This document shows positions 33,421 to 43,663 of a stretch of 64,000 nt of DNA, piece by piece (within the stretch, counting starts at the first letter, position 1; every line of letters begins with the position of its first letter). The DNA lies in assembly GCF_003024515.2 (NCBI RefSeq), contig NZ_PYIX02000002.1:124001-188000 (forward strand). The letters are read 5' to 3'. Source of the DNA: Acinetobacter sichuanensis. GTDB lineage: Bacteria; Pseudomonadota; Gammaproteobacteria; Pseudomonadales; Moraxellaceae. The translations under genes and the position numbers were made by a program. The notes beneath the pieces were generated by a model that saw only the letters and a list, made by a program, of their open reading frames with translations, did not search any database and was not told the origin of the DNA.

Positions 33421-36066
33421 TTAAGCTTCAACCCATTTTCCATCTTGATAAACCAATGACCATTTGGTTTGCTTGCCTTCTGGCGTTTCTGAACCAATAT
33501 ATTGCGCTTGGTTTTTACGGCTAAATTTCACCAGCGTTGGATTACCCTCTGGGTCTTGATCAGGTGCCTGTAAAATAAACTGATACTTTGGATCAATTTG
33601 ATCTGCAACTGTACGCAACTCAGCAACTTTAGGTGCACGTGTTTCACGAACTTTCGGGAACTTACTTGCTGCTAAGAACAGACCCGCTGCACCATCACGT
33701 AATACAAAATAATCATCATGTTTGGTTGAGCGTAAATGTTCCATTTTAATCGGATCTACACGTGGTGGTGCAGGTTGACCGTTTTTCAACATTTTGCGGG
33801 TATTGTCGCAGCTTGTACATGCAAAATAAGGACCAAAACGTCCTGTTTTCAACTGCATTTCACCATCGCACTTGTCACACGGAATGGTTGGACCATCATA
33901 ACCCTTGATTTTGAACTCGCCTTCTTCGAGTTCATAACCATTACAATCAGGGTTATTACCACAAATATGTAGCTTACGACCACCATCGATCACGTAGCTA
34001 TCCATTGCTGTACTACAGACTGGACAGCGTTTTTTCGACATTAAATCAGCTGTTTCAGCACCATCATCATCAGATAAAACTGCGAGTGATTCAACTGGTG
34101 TGAGATTTAGAGTACCTTTGCAGCGTTCTTTTGGTGGCAAGTTATAGCCTGAACAACCAAGAAATACGCCTGTCGTTCCTGTGCGGATCTGCATAGGACG
34201 CTCACACTCTTTACAGTGCACTGCTTCCACTTCCACAGGTAAATTACGGCGCATGCCGTTTTCACCTTGTGCAGTCGTTAATCGTTTTTTGAAATCGCTA
34301 TAGAAACTGTCTAATAGTTCTTTCCAATTACTTTCACCATCTGCAACCTTATCTAACTGCCCTTCTAAATCCGCTGTAAATGCGTAATTCATGAGGTTGT
34401 TAAAATTCTCATCCAAACGATCAGTGACAATTTCACCCATCTTTTCAGCGAATAGACGACGGTTATCTAACTTGACATAACCACGATCTTGAATGGTTGA
34501 AATAATTGCAGCATAAGTCGATGGACGACCAATCCCACGTTTTTCTAACTCTTTCACTAAAGAAGCTTCAGTAAAACGTGCTGGTGGCTTGGTAAAATGT
34601 TGTGACGGATCAAGTTTTTCTAACTTGAGAATTTCCCCAACTTTTACAGCAGGAAGTAATACATCATCATCTGATTTGTTTTGACCACGAACTTTGGTAA
34701 AACCATCAAAAACTAAAGTACGACCTTTGGCTTTGAGTTCAACGCCATTGGCATCGACTAAAATGGTCGAAGACAAATATTCTGCTGGTGTCATCTGACA
34801 AGCAACGAATTGACGCCAAATCAAATCATAAAGGCGCTGAGCATCACGCTCTACACCCACAAGCTGATCACCTGATAAACTCACAGTAGATGGTCGAATG
34901 GCTTCATGCGCTTCTTGAGCACCTGCTTTATTGCCATAACGATTGGCTTTTGCAGGTAAGTATTTTTCACCATATTCAGTTTGAATATGATCACGCACCA
35001 TGCTCACAGCATCATCACTTAAAAAAGTCGAGTCTGTACGCATATAAGTGATAAAACCTGCCTCATACAAACGCTGTGCCAACATCATGGTTTTCTTCAC
35101 AGAAAAACCTAAACGTGTGCTCGCTGCTTGTTGCAATGTCGACGTAATATAAGGCGCGCTTGGATTTACCTTCGTTGGCTTGTCTTCACGTGTTGCAACT
35201 TTGTATTCAGCTTGTTTTAAAATACTTAATAAAGCATCTGTTTGTACTTTATTTTTTAATTTTAAGGTTTTACCGTTTTGTTTGACTGCTTCTAAGCGAA
35301 TGTCATCGCTCGAAGATTTCGTGTCTGCAAAAACTTGCCAATATTCTTCAGGAATAAAGGCACGAATCTCACGCTCACGCTCAACAACCAGTTTGACTGC
35401 AACGGACTGTACACGACCTGCTGACAAACCACGTGCAATTTTTTCCCAAAGTAATGGTGACACCATAAAGCCCACTACACGATCAAGGAAGCGACGTGCT
35501 TGTTGAGCATTAACTTTATTCGTATCTAAGCGAGAAGGGTGTTTAAATGCATCCTGAATGGCATTTTTAGTGATTTCATTGAAGACTACACGTTGATAAC
35601 GTGAATCATCACCGCCTATCACCTCTTTTAAATGCCAAGCAATCGCTTCCCCTTCTCTATCCATATCCGTTGCAAGATAAATTTCGTCAACCTGAGAGGC
35701 TAGTTTTTTGAGTTCAGCAACAACATGTTCTTTTCCAGGAAGTACCTCATACTGTGCCTTCCAGTCATGCTCTGGATCGACACCCATACGATTAACCAAT
35801 GCTGTTTGTGCTTTTTCAGCCTTCTGCGCATCTGTTAATTTAGTACGTGTAACAGGTTTTTTTTCTGCTGTTTTGCTTGAGCCACCTGTTGGCAAATCAC
35901 GTACATGACCTACCGATGACTTCACAATGTAATTTGAGCCTAAGTATTTATTGATGGTTTTCGCTTTTGCAGGCGACTCCACAATCACTAAGGCACGTTT
36001 TTTACCAGCATCAGGAGAGTCTGCTGTCGTACTTTGGTTTGTTGTGGACCGAGGAGCTTTCGCCAT
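33421..36066 (-). CDS. topA: DNA topoisomerase I (type IA)
   Basis: TopA relaxes negative supercoils. The 881-residue protein has the TOPRIM start [21 protein letters not shown] (shown in part as [17 protein letters not shown]), the [14 protein letters not shown] metal site, the active-site Tyr in [31 protein letters not shown], and three C-terminal zinc-ribbon-like segments ([45 protein letters not shown]). A lysine-rich insert of about 30 residues follows [11 protein letters not shown]. The N-terminus has a short Ser/Thr-rich tail. A small conserved protein follows on the same strand upstream (30 bp). Confidence 0.97.
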   Translation of the reverse strand: MAKAPRSTTNQSTTADSPDAGKKRALVIVESPAKAKTINKYLGSNYIVKSSVGHVRDLPTGGSSKTAEKKPVTRTKLTDAQKAEKAQTALVNRMGVDPEHDWKAQYEVLPGKEHVVAELKKLASQVDEIYLATDMDREGEAIAWHLKEVIGGDDSRYQRVVFNEITKNAIQDAFKHPSRLDTNKVNAQQARRFLDRVVGFMVSPLLWEKIARGLSAGRVQSVAVKLVVEREREIRAFIPEEYWQVFADTKSSSDDIRLEAVKQNGKTLKLKNKVQTDALLSILKQAEYKVATREDKPTKVNPSAPYITSTLQQAASTRLGFSVKKTMMLAQRLYEAGFITYMRTDSTFLSDDAVSMVRDHIQTEYGEKYLPAKANRYGNKAGAQEAHEAIRPSTVSLSGDQLVGVERDAQRLYDLIWRQFVACQMTPAEYLSSTILVDANGVELKAKGRTLVFDGFTKVRGQNKSDDDVLLPAVKVGEILKLEKLDPSQHFTKPPARFTEASLVKELEKRGIGRPSTYAAIISTIQDRGYVKLDNRRLFAEKMGEIVTDRLDENFNNLMNYAFTADLEGQLDKVADGESNWKELLDSFYSDFKKRLTTAQGENGMRRNLPVEVEAVHCKECERPMQIRTGTTGVFLGCSGYNLPPKERCKGTLNLTPVESLAVLSDDDGAETADLMSKKRCPVCSTAMDSYVIDGGRKLHICGNNPDCNGYELEEGEFKIKGYDGPTIPCDKCDGEMQLKTGRFGPYFACTSCDNTRKMLKNGQPAPPRVDPIKMEHLRSTKHDDYFVLRDGAAGLFLAASKFPKVRETRAPKVAELRTVADQIDPKYQFILQAPDQDPEGNPTLVKFSRKNQAQYIGSETPEGKQTKWSLVYQDGKWVEA

Positions 36067-36095
36067 AATGAATCGTTTATCCTATTCTTTATAAA

Positions 36096-36545
36096 TTAAA
36101 TTTCAGCCAAAGAAAGTAAAAATGCTTTCATTTCATCTAACTGCGTTGCTCTGAGATCTGTTTCTTCATCCCAATAAAGCCCTACACAGTTGGCTTGCAT
36201 ATCAATAGCATAAATCCCTTTTAATGCAATGGGAAAATCATTAAATTTCTGATCACCTTGAATAGGTTTCAGTTTCTGATCTTCTACTCTGGCACGCATT
36301 AAAGGTAAGCGAGCTTCTGGTATTAACACACTATAGTAAGCCACCATACTGGCACGTTTTTCTGTTGCCATTGGAACTTTTGTCCAATCTGGTGCTGCCA
36401 CCAAACGTGGATGTAATCCCATTTTTCGTGCTTTCTCACGCATCAAACCTAAAGCTTTTTCTCGAGGACTGACGCGCAAGCCCAAAATTGAACCCATTAT
36501 GAAAATAACGATAAGGAGCGCAACCCAAAGACCAATGTGTTCCAT
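36096..36545 (-). CDS. Conserved hypothetical protein with one membrane anchor
   Basis: The 149-residue protein has an N-terminal membrane helix (about 6-24) and a soluble C-terminal part, ending LRATQLDEMKAFLLSLAEI. It is the promoter-proximal neighbour of topA (30 bp gap, same strand), an association also known in Pseudomonas, and may be co-transcribed with it. The role is unknown. Motifs such as RASMVAYYSVLIPEARLP give no clue to enzyme activity. Confidence 0.7.
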   Translation of the reverse strand: MEHIGLWVALLIVIFIMGSILGLRVSPREKALGLMREKARKMGLHPRLVAAPDWTKVPMATEKRASMVAYYSVLIPEARLPLMRARVEDQKLKPIQGDQKFNDFPIALKGIYAIDMQANCVGLYWDEETDLRATQLDEMKAFLLSLAEI

Positions 36546-36920
36546 AGTTCACCTTTTTATTCCTATATTAGAGTTGCATAAGCTGAATATAAAACGCAAG
36601 ATTAAAATTTAATTTGTCTATTGAAAAGGGGCTTTTTTTCTCTTTATATCATTCATGTTAAATAATTTATTTATTATCAATAACCTTTTTACATGAACAA
36701 TTTAGTATTATTGAAATAGATAATGAACGAAAATATACCCAGATTTTCTATATTTCATTCAAATCAATTTCCACAAATATAAAAATTTAACCTATAACAA
36801 AACCATGACAATCATATTTAAAAAATGCTTTTTTATGACTAAATTGCGACATTTTCAGTCTTGTAAAGGGGTGGTTTCACTAGCAAAATCATCCCATCGT
36901 TTTACTTTTTTATAAAAATT
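36546..36920. other. AT-rich divergent intergenic region
   Basis: About 375 bp between divergent genes. No reading frame, RNA gene or hairpin of note was recognised; AT-rich throughout, so promoters for both sides are likely here. Confidence 0.55.
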
Positions 36921-37823
36921 ATGGATACAAAACTACTCGTAAAAATAAGTAATATTATTGGTTTAATTTCGATCATTTTATTAATGTATTGGGTTTTTAG
37001 TTTTGTTTTGATTGAAGTCTTTGGTTTAAAAGTATTTCGTCAACAAATGACAGAAACTTTTTTATTTAGCATTTTAGGTATTTTGGCACTCATGGGAGGC
37101 GCATTAATATTAAATATCATGTTAAATCTCACTCGAATTGCTGAACGTGGAGCAGAAGTAAAATATAATAAAAATACCAAAAAAATCATTGTAGGTTTAA
37201 TTGCGATTTTTCCTTTACTCGCAGGTATTTTATTTACAGGTGACTACTTAAGCTCTAAGAAAAAACAAGACCTTTTTGTAAAATCTGCTGAAAATATGAT
37301 CTCAACACAAAACGGACGCTTACAACAATTGAGTCAATATCAATTTTCTATTCCATACCTTTCCCAAGCTCAAAAAAATTTAGATTTCTTAGCATTATTA
37401 GACCGCTCATTTAATGAAGTTCAGGTGATTGTTCCTGACACCATTGACAAAAACCCTGTTTATTTAAGTATTAACCAATATAATACTTTTAGTTCAAATG
37501 AGATGATTTTGACACAGGAACAAGCAAATAAGCTCAATCAGAGTGAACAAACTGATAAAGATCAAGCTTTTGAAATAAAAAATAAAAATTCTATTCAAAC
37601 CAATGTATGGAACAAAATCAGTGTCAATAAAAAGAGCTATGTAAAACAATTAACTTTAGCTCAGAAAGAATATCTTAACCAAGTTTTTCAGCACAATTCA
37701 AAACAGATTCGCTTTGAAGCACATGATGGTCAATATGAATTGTTTTATCCATACCACTATCAAAACAAGACCATTGTTTTGTATTTTACCGACCGACAAA
37801 ACTATGGAAAACTGGGCAGTTGA
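36921..37823 (+). CDS. Hypothetical membrane protein, 300 residues
   Basis: The protein has three N-terminal membrane segments (about 10-32, 45-68 and 86-106) and a soluble C-terminal domain of about 190 residues with many Gln, Asn and Lys residues and aromatic patches. There is a coiled-coil-like stretch near 112-150. No family was recognised. It ends 12 bp from the stop of the convergent PIN/NYN-like gene, with no terminator between. Confidence 0.6.
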   Translation: MDTKLLVKISNIIGLISIILLMYWVFSFVLIEVFGLKVFRQQMTETFLFSILGILALMGGALILNIMLNLTRIAERGAEVKYNKNTKKIIVGLIAIFPLLAGILFTGDYLSSKKKQDLFVKSAENMISTQNGRLQQLSQYQFSIPYLSQAQKNLDFLALLDRSFNEVQVIVPDTIDKNPVYLSINQYNTFSSNEMILTQEQANKLNQSEQTDKDQAFEIKNKNSIQTNVWNKISVNKKSYVKQLTLAQKEYLNQVFQHNSKQIRFEAHDGQYELFYPYHYQNKTIVLYFTDRQNYGKLGS

Positions 37824-37834
37824 TGTCTAGTTTT

Positions 37835-38836
37835 CTAATTTAGATACATCTCATGACTATAAATTACATCGTGCCCATTCCAATAAATATAACCTTTTTC
37901 AATCAACTCTTTCAGTAATAAACGCACATCAGATTGGGGAAACATTTTTTCTAGCAAATCACGCAATGCATAAATATCTTTAGGTTTATTGGTTTTTAAT
38001 TCATTCAGTTTTTGAATCACTTCCCATTGCACAGGATCAATTTTTTCAAAGTTTGTAGTGAATGAATCATCCGTATTTTGCTGTTTCTTGATTTCAGCAA
38101 TCACCTGTTGAGCATCTGAACTTAGTTTTTCTAAAATATCATCAACTTTTAAGACTTTACTCTCTTGTAAAGCATCTTTACGGTCTAAATCAAGTTGCGA
38201 CCATTGCTTTAAAAGTTTTTTACGGAACCACACTTGTTCATCATCTTTTTTGACAATTTTTAAATTAATCAACATACCCAATAAACGTTGTGCTTTTTCA
38301 GGCACAATCTGCAAACAATTTACAATCGAATTTTTTAACTTTTCAACTGTATTTGGCTTCCCTGTCATTTTTGCAACAGCATCACAATATTTTTTAACAA
38401 GCTGTAATGCAGGTTTATTTTTTATTGTTTCAATACTTGGAACTTGATGCTTAGATGGACTGAGCGATAAATTTTTTGATTGCACTTGAGTTAAGTTACA
38501 ACTCAAATCTGAGCTTCTTAACATATCTATTAACATGTCTGCTGTTGCCATCGCTGAAATAACTTCAATTTGCGTCTCAGGCTCAAGCAAAGCTAAAAGT
38601 TGCCCCACCACAACTGCATATTCATATTCTTTTTCAGTGGTTTCTGGCACATCTAAAATCACAACTTGCCCACTGGTAATCCAAGTTGCAAGTTCAGTTA
38701 AATCATCTAAAGGAAATTCAAAATGACCTGTACAATTAAATAAATATACTGTTGGATAATGTTCAATAATATCCTGTAACACTTTGAAGGTAGGCATATT
38801 ATTTTCAATATCAAGAAGGATGACTTTATTCTGCAT
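37835..38836 (-). CDS. PIN/NYN-like domain protein with C-terminal winged-helix-like region
   Basis: The 333-residue protein begins MQNKVILLDIENNMPTFKV. The LLDIENN start has the conserved Asp and Glu/Asn layout of NYN and PIN-like RNase domains, and acidic residues recur later (LDDLTEL, LDVPE, ATADMLIDML). The middle (about 145-210) and end (about 270-330) look like small winged helices (DIYALRDLLEKMF, LLLKELIEKGYIYWNG). I infer a possible RNA-cutting or nucleic-acid-binding protein; the catalytic set is only partly secured. I start at the ATG at 38836; a TTG two codons upstream is less likely. Confidence 0.55.
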   Translation of the reverse strand: MQNKVILLDIENNMPTFKVLQDIIEHYPTVYLFNCTGHFEFPLDDLTELATWITSGQVVILDVPETTEKEYEYAVVVGQLLALLEPETQIEVISAMATADMLIDMLRSSDLSCNLTQVQSKNLSLSPSKHQVPSIETIKNKPALQLVKKYCDAVAKMTGKPNTVEKLKNSIVNCLQIVPEKAQRLLGMLINLKIVKKDDEQVWFRKKLLKQWSQLDLDRKDALQESKVLKVDDILEKLSSDAQQVIAEIKKQQNTDDSFTTNFEKIDPVQWEVIQKLNELKTNKPKDIYALRDLLEKMFPQSDVRLLLKELIEKGYIYWNGHDVIYSHEMYLN

Positions 38837-38974
38837 GATCAATTTTTAACACCATAGGAATACTGCATTACACCGAGCTTTTAAATAAAGGTCAAATAAA
38901 TTTAACACTTTAATTTGAAATATTAAATATTGTTTTCATCACTAAAAGTGATATAAACCAAATGATAAGTCCAC

Positions 38975-39220
38975 TTAATAATGCGGCGGACGATTGGTCA
39001 TTGGGTCAAAAGCAGCGATGCCTTCCGATAAATCTGAAGATTCAATCCGTTGGTAAATTAAGCGCATTTGCTTTTTCAAATCAGCAATTTCGGCATTTTG
39101 TCGAGCGACTTGATCATTTAATTGTTCGACTAAATCATCTAAAAATGTAATTCGCACTTGCAAATCTTCTATGGGTGCGGAAAATGGCGCCTGATCATCT
39201 AAATTTTTTTGTTTAGTCAC
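38975..39220 (-). CDS. slyX: SlyX family protein
   Basis: The 81-residue protein has a central coiled coil with the SlyX features LQVRITFLDDLVEQLNDQV and IADLKKQMRLIYQRI, and ends in PMTNRPPHY, the typical SlyX PPHY tail. Its function is not known; in E. coli slyX lies next to slyD but here no slyD is adjacent. The gene is divergent from the ABC-F gene with 35 bp between the starts. Confidence 0.93.
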   Translation of the reverse strand: MTKQKNLDDQAPFSAPIEDLQVRITFLDDLVEQLNDQVARQNAEIADLKKQMRLIYQRIESSDLSEGIAAFDPMTNRPPHY

Positions 39221-39255
39221 TTTTAAGTCCTCATTTGGGATGTTTAGGAAACACT

Positions 39256-41160
39256 ATGGCCTATATTACTTTAAGGGATGTCCAACTTGCGTTTGGTGGA
39301 CCAGCCCTGCTCGATGGCGCAAACTTCAATTTAGAACGTGGCGAACGAGTCTGTTTGATTGGTCGTAACGGTGAAGGTAAGTCTACTTTACTTAAACTGA
39401 TTGAGGGAAGTTTATTACCTGATGCAGGTGAGGTTTCACTACAAAATGGCATCACCATTTCCATGCTTGCGCAGGACGTTCCAATGGACTCTGGCAAAGT
39501 TGCTGACATCGTTGCTGATGGTGCAGGCGAAGCTGCTTCAGTCTTAAAAGCATATCATGAAGCGAGCGATGCTTGTGTACTTGGTGATATGGAAGCCTGT
39601 GAACGCATGGGCAATTTACAACATAAAATGGATCAACTCGATGGTTGGTCACTTGAAACCAAAGTCAATGCAATTTTGAGCAAAATGGGTTTAGACCCTG
39701 AAGCAGACTTAGCTGATTTATCGGGTGGTCGTAAACGTCGTGTCCTTTTAGCCCGTGCTTTACTGACTCAGCCAGATGTGTTGTTACTAGACGAACCAAC
39801 CAACCATTTGGACGTTGAAAGTATCGAATGGTTAGAAAAATTTTTATTGGATCAAAACAATTTAACTTTACTGTTTATTTCGCATGACCGTTCATTTGTT
39901 GACAGTATTGCAACACGTATTGTTGAGTTGGATCGTGGAACTTTGCGTAGTTATGAAGGTAACTATTCACGTTATTTAGAGCTAAAAGAACAGCAAATGG
40001 AAGCCGAGGAAAAGGCAAATGCGCTGTTCGATAAAAAGCTTGCCGAAGAAGAAGTCTGGATTCGTCAAGGTATTAAAGCACGTCGTACCCGTAATGAAGG
40101 TCGTGTCCGTGCATTAAAAGCATTACGTGAAGAATCAAGAGCACGTCGCTCACAGCAAGGCAAAGTGAGTATGGCAACTCAGGATGCCAACCGCTCAGGT
40201 AAAGTGGTCTTTGAGATTGAAAATCTCAGCGTTACTTTTGGCGATAATGCACCGATCATCAAAGATTTCTCGACCTTGGTCTTGCGTGGTGATCGTATTG
40301 GCTTAGTCGGTGATAATGGTGTCGGCAAAACCACCCTGATTAAAGCCATTTTAGGTGAGCAAGAACATACAGGGAATGTTAAAACAGGGACACAGCTTGA
40401 AGTTGCCTATTTTGACCAACTCCGTAATGCGCTTGACTTGGAAAAATCAGTCAAAGATAACGTATCAGAAGGTTCTGACCATGTGGATGTAAATGGTTCA
40501 CGTCGTCATATCTATAGTTATTTACAAGACTTTTTATTCTCACCTGAACGTGCCCGCACACCTGTAAAAGCGTTGTCTGGTGGTGAACGTAACCGTATTC
40601 TTTTGGCTAAGCTTTTACTCAAACCATCCAACCTGATTGTGATGGATGAGCCAACCAATGACTTGGATATGGTAACACTTGAGCTACTTGAAGAAATGCT
40701 CGGTGGTTATAAAGGCACATTGCTCCTCATCTCGCATGACCGTGCCTTTATGGACAATGTCGTGACCTCGACTTGGGTCTTTGATGGTAAAGGCAATATT
40801 GATGAATACATCGGTGGTTATCAGGACTATCTTGAACAGCGTCCTGACCAAACCGTTGTGGATCAAAAGAGTGCAGTGAAAAAAGCCGCAGCAAAAGCTG
40901 AAGCAGCAGCGCAAACCACGCAACCGAAAAAAGTAAAGTTAAGCTATAAAGACCAACGTGCTTTAGAGCAACTTCCTGCTGAAATGGAAGCATTGGAAAA
41001 AGAGCAAGCTGAAATTAATGCACAACTTGCAGATGGTTCACTGTTTGTTTCTGACAATGCCAAAGCCATGAAATTATCAAATCGCTTAACGGAAATTGAT
41101 GATGAATTGCTTGAAAAAATGGAACGTTGGGAAGAACTTGAAGAAATGAGCAAAGGTTAA
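39256..41160 (+). CDS. uup: ABC-F ATPase Uup
   Basis: A 634-residue protein with two ABC ATPase domains: Walker A GRNGEGKST and GDNGVGKTT, signatures LSGGRKRRVLLARALL and LSGGERNRILLAKLL, and Walker B segments LLLDEPTNHLDV and IVMDEPTNDLDM, followed by an Ala/Lys-rich linker and a C-terminal coiled coil. This is Uup, an ABC-F protein that binds ribosomes or DNA. I chose the ATG at 39256 with AGGA 8 bases upstream rather than the TTG seven codons earlier. There are no membrane segments. Confidence 0.93.
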   Translation: MAYITLRDVQLAFGGPALLDGANFNLERGERVCLIGRNGEGKSTLLKLIEGSLLPDAGEVSLQNGITISMLAQDVPMDSGKVADIVADGAGEAASVLKAYHEASDACVLGDMEACERMGNLQHKMDQLDGWSLETKVNAILSKMGLDPEADLADLSGGRKRRVLLARALLTQPDVLLLDEPTNHLDVESIEWLEKFLLDQNNLTLLFISHDRSFVDSIATRIVELDRGTLRSYEGNYSRYLELKEQQMEAEEKANALFDKKLAEEEVWIRQGIKARRTRNEGRVRALKALREESRARRSQQGKVSMATQDANRSGKVVFEIENLSVTFGDNAPIIKDFSTLVLRGDRIGLVGDNGVGKTTLIKAILGEQEHTGNVKTGTQLEVAYFDQLRNALDLEKSVKDNVSEGSDHVDVNGSRRHIYSYLQDFLFSPERARTPVKALSGGERNRILLAKLLLKPSNLIVMDEPTNDLDMVTLELLEEMLGGYKGTLLLISHDRAFMDNVVTSTWVFDGKGNIDEYIGGYQDYLEQRPDQTVVDQKSAVKKAAAKAEAAAQTTQPKKVKLSYKDQRALEQLPAEMEALEKEQAEINAQLADGSLFVSDNAKAMKLSNRLTEIDDELLEKMERWEELEEMSKG

Positions 41161-41241
41161 TTTTTTCGGTTTCGCTCCTGAATTAAAAACTCCGCTTCGT
41201 GCTCATGCTGATCAGTTAAGTATTTTTAAATCCTCCCCCAA

Positions 41242-41262
41242 CCCTCCTTTTTCAAAGGAGGG
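41242..41262. repeat. C/G-armed hairpin element
   Basis: CCCTCCTTT-TTC-AAAGGAGGG, a perfect 9-bp stem. The best formed of four related elements in the window. Confidence 0.65.
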
Positions 41263-41316
41263 AGCTTTCCATTACTAAAAATGACTTTAGTTATTGGAAG
41301 TTCCCCTCTTTTCCCT

Positions 41317-41346
41317 TACGCCATATATGGCTTAGGGTTAGGGGAG
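41317..41346. repeat. Copy 1 of a 30-bp direct repeat flanking the NCS1 permease
   Basis: Contains TACGCCATATATGGCT followed by a G-rich end. The counterpart at 43449-43478 matches over most positions (for example GCCATATAT, GCT, GGxT), in the same orientation. Confidence 0.55.
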
Positions 41347-41700
41347 ATTTTTAGAACTTTATCCAATAATTTTACTTAATTGATGGGTATTACCGCTTCG
41401 TGCGGAGTTTTTACATTCATGTTCTGATTTTTCAAAATGAACAACACGATATTTTCATTTTTTGATGCGCTAAAAATGCTCATGGTATTTTTAAAATCTT
41501 ATTTTCTGTCATTTTTTGTGCATTTATTTAGGTACATGAATGGATAAAAATAGTGCTTAAATTTACTCTCCTCAATCACCACATAAAAATATTGCATTAA
41601 TATTCAAATCCTTAATTAAAATAAAATATCATTCAAACATTTGGCATCTATTTTGCAAAACATCTGACAAACACAAAATTAAAATACAGGAGTGTTTGCG

Positions 41701-43311
41701 ATGCATAACCCATCTACAACAGATACTTTTGAGGATAAAGCCACATCCTCAGCTGCAAATGAAACATTGGAAGACTACACATTACGTTATGCACCACATA
41801 GTTTTCGTCGTTGGAGTCCTAAAGTTGTTGCGATTACTGCATTAGGTGGTATTGCCTATTTGGCTGATTTTTCAATTGGTGCAAGTATTGGCATGACGTA
41901 CGGTACAACCAATGCTGTCATGTCGATCATCTTCGCTGCGATCATTATTTTCCTGACAGGTATTCCGCTTGCCTATTATGCCGCTCGCTACAATATTGAT
42001 TTAGATTTGATTACTCGTGGTGCAGGTTTTGGCTACATTGGTTCAGTGTTGACGAGTATTATTTTTGCAAGTTTTACCTTTATTTTCTTTGCACTTGAAG
42101 GTTCAATCATGGCACAAGGTTTATTGCTTGGGCTTGGTATTCCACTTTGGGCAGGTTATCTGATTTCTACAGTGATGGTCATTCCTCTTGTGATTTATGG
42201 CATGAAAGCACTGAGTAAATTACAAGTATGGACCACGCCGATTTGGTTAATTTTGATGATTGGACCTGTGGCATATTTAATTCATAAAGAACCAAGTTTG
42301 GTCAGCTCTTTTACCACCTATACAGGTACAAGCGGTTATGCACCTATGGACATGGCAGCGATTATGTTGGGTGCAGGGATTTGTTTGTCGCTGATTATGC
42401 AAATTGGTGAACAAATTGATTATTTGCGCTTTATGCCTGCAAAAACCAAAGAAAATAGTAAATCTTGGTGGATTGCTGTGATTTCAGCAGGTCCAGGTTG
42501 GGTGATTTTGGGTGCAATTAAACAAATCATTGGTGCATTTTTAGGTTTTTATTTACTGACAAAAATTCCGGGTGTCAATGCAACTGAGCCTGTACAACAG
42601 TTCAATGCAGCTTTTCATGATATGTTACCGGGTTGGTTGGCGCTGTCTTTAGCCGTGATTTTGGTGGTGATTTCACAAATTAAAATTAATGTGACCAATG
42701 CTTATTCGGGTTCTTTGGCTTGGACAAGTGCATATACCCGCATCAGTAAACATTATCCTGGACGCATCGTTTTTGTCATTGTCAATCTTGTCATTGCGCT
42801 CGCATTGATGGAAGGCAACATGTTTGCGGTCTTAGGTAAAATTTTAGGTTTCTATTCTAACTTTGCCATTGCTTGGGTGGTTGTGGTTGCAACGGATATT
42901 GCCATCAATAAATATGTTCTCAAACTGTCACCGAAAGAGCCTGAGTATCGTCGTGACATGTTATATAACGTTAACCCTGTCGGAATGGTTGCATTCCTTG
43001 CTGCTGCTGGTCTATCGATTGCTGCATTCTTTGGCTTGTTTGGGGATTTCCTTGCTGCCTATTCTCCATTGATTGCCTTGGTTGTAGCATTTGTACTGAC
43101 TCCTGTAATGGGCTTAATCACCCAAGGAAAATACTACATTAAGTCTGAAAATGATGGCATTAAAGAGCCACGTTATGATGCTGAAGGTACACCTGTTGCC
43201 ACGGTTTATCATTGTGTGTCATGTCATGAAAATTATGAACGTCCTGATATTATGTATTCACATCAACATAATGGCGTGATCTGTTCATTGTGTAAAACTA
43301 TGGAAAAATAA
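41701..43311 (+). CDS. NCS1-family permease with C-terminal zinc-ribbon-like tail
   Basis: A 536-residue membrane protein of the NCS1 (cytosine/purine/allantoin/hydantoin) family with about 12 helices. Motifs include GGIAYLADFSIGASIGMTYG, TRGAGFGYIGSVL and NVTNAYSGSLAWTSAYTRIS. The last 40 residues carry two CxxC pairs (HCVSCHENY and ICSLCKTMEK), a likely zinc ribbon, unusual for the family. Start: ATG 41701 with AGGAG 8 bases upstream, preferred to a GTG three codons earlier. Urease genes lie convergently downstream, so a nitrogenous substrate such as a purine-breakdown product or cytosine is a reasonable guess but unproven. Confidence 0.87.
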   Translation: MHNPSTTDTFEDKATSSAANETLEDYTLRYAPHSFRRWSPKVVAITALGGIAYLADFSIGASIGMTYGTTNAVMSIIFAAIIIFLTGIPLAYYAARYNIDLDLITRGAGFGYIGSVLTSIIFASFTFIFFALEGSIMAQGLLLGLGIPLWAGYLISTVMVIPLVIYGMKALSKLQVWTTPIWLILMIGPVAYLIHKEPSLVSSFTTYTGTSGYAPMDMAAIMLGAGICLSLIMQIGEQIDYLRFMPAKTKENSKSWWIAVISAGPGWVILGAIKQIIGAFLGFYLLTKIPGVNATEPVQQFNAAFHDMLPGWLALSLAVILVVISQIKINVTNAYSGSLAWTSAYTRISKHYPGRIVFVIVNLVIALALMEGNMFAVLGKILGFYSNFAIAWVVVVATDIAINKYVLKLSPKEPEYRRDMLYNVNPVGMVAFLAAAGLSIAAFFGLFGDFLAAYSPLIALVVAFVLTPVMGLITQGKYYIKSENDGIKEPRYDAEGTPVATVYHCVSCHENYERPDIMYSHQHNGVICSLCKTMEK

Positions 43312-43338
43312 TAAAACTAAAAATGGTTGCATTAAATT

Positions 43339-43365
43339 TAAGGCTTCATATGAAGCCTTATTTTT
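43339..43365 (+). terminator. Terminator of NCS1 permease
   Basis: A 10-bp perfect stem TAAGGCTTCA/TGAAGCCTTA (43339-43348 with 43351-43360), followed by five T. Confidence 0.88.
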
Positions 43366-43448
43366 GTGGTGTTTTAAAATAAAGTACTTACAAAAGTCAA
43401 AAACAAGAAATGATTGATAGAAAAATCAATATTGAAAGTTTCTTCTTT

Positions 43449-43478
43449 TATGCCATATATAGCTCAAGGATGAGGAGT
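43449..43478. repeat. Copy 2 of a 30-bp direct repeat flanking the NCS1 permease
   Basis: TATGCCATATATAGCT followed by a G-rich end. Similar to copy 1 at 41317-41346 in the same orientation. The pair brackets the permease gene. Confidence 0.55.
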
Positions 43479-43563
43479 AATACCATTCTATAAAAATAAA
43501 ATAATATAAGTTCTAAATTTGGCACAGCCCCATTTATATTGAAAAATTTTGATTATTTTGCGT

Positions 43564-43663
43564 AGGCGATGCCTCACTTTTGAAGGATCAAAAGTGACAA
43601 AAATCCTTTGTTGGACAAAGGGGACTCCTGTCACCCTTGCCCAACGGCGACATCCATGTCGCC
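43564..43663. repeat. Train of four consecutive hairpins (dispersed-repeat-like or structured RNA)
   Basis: Four stems in a row: AGGC-GAT-GCCT (43564-43574), TCACTTTTG/CAAAAGTGA (43574-43597), CCTTTGT-TGG-ACAAAGG (43605-43621), and GGCGACAT-CC-ATGTCGCC (43646-43663). No ORF covers them. They look like a composite intergenic repeat element or a non-coding RNA. Confidence 0.6.

Larger units (their letters stand above)
41161..41700. other. Repeat-rich intergenic region between uup and NCS1 permease
   Basis: About 540 bp without a gene. It contains an 11-bp inverted repeat (AAAAACTCCGC at 41185-41195 and its complement at 41402-41412), a C/G-armed hairpin at 41242-41262, and a direct repeat of a sequence found again at 43449-43478. 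The final 200 bp is plain AT-rich DNA that must hold the permease promoter. Confidence 0.7.
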
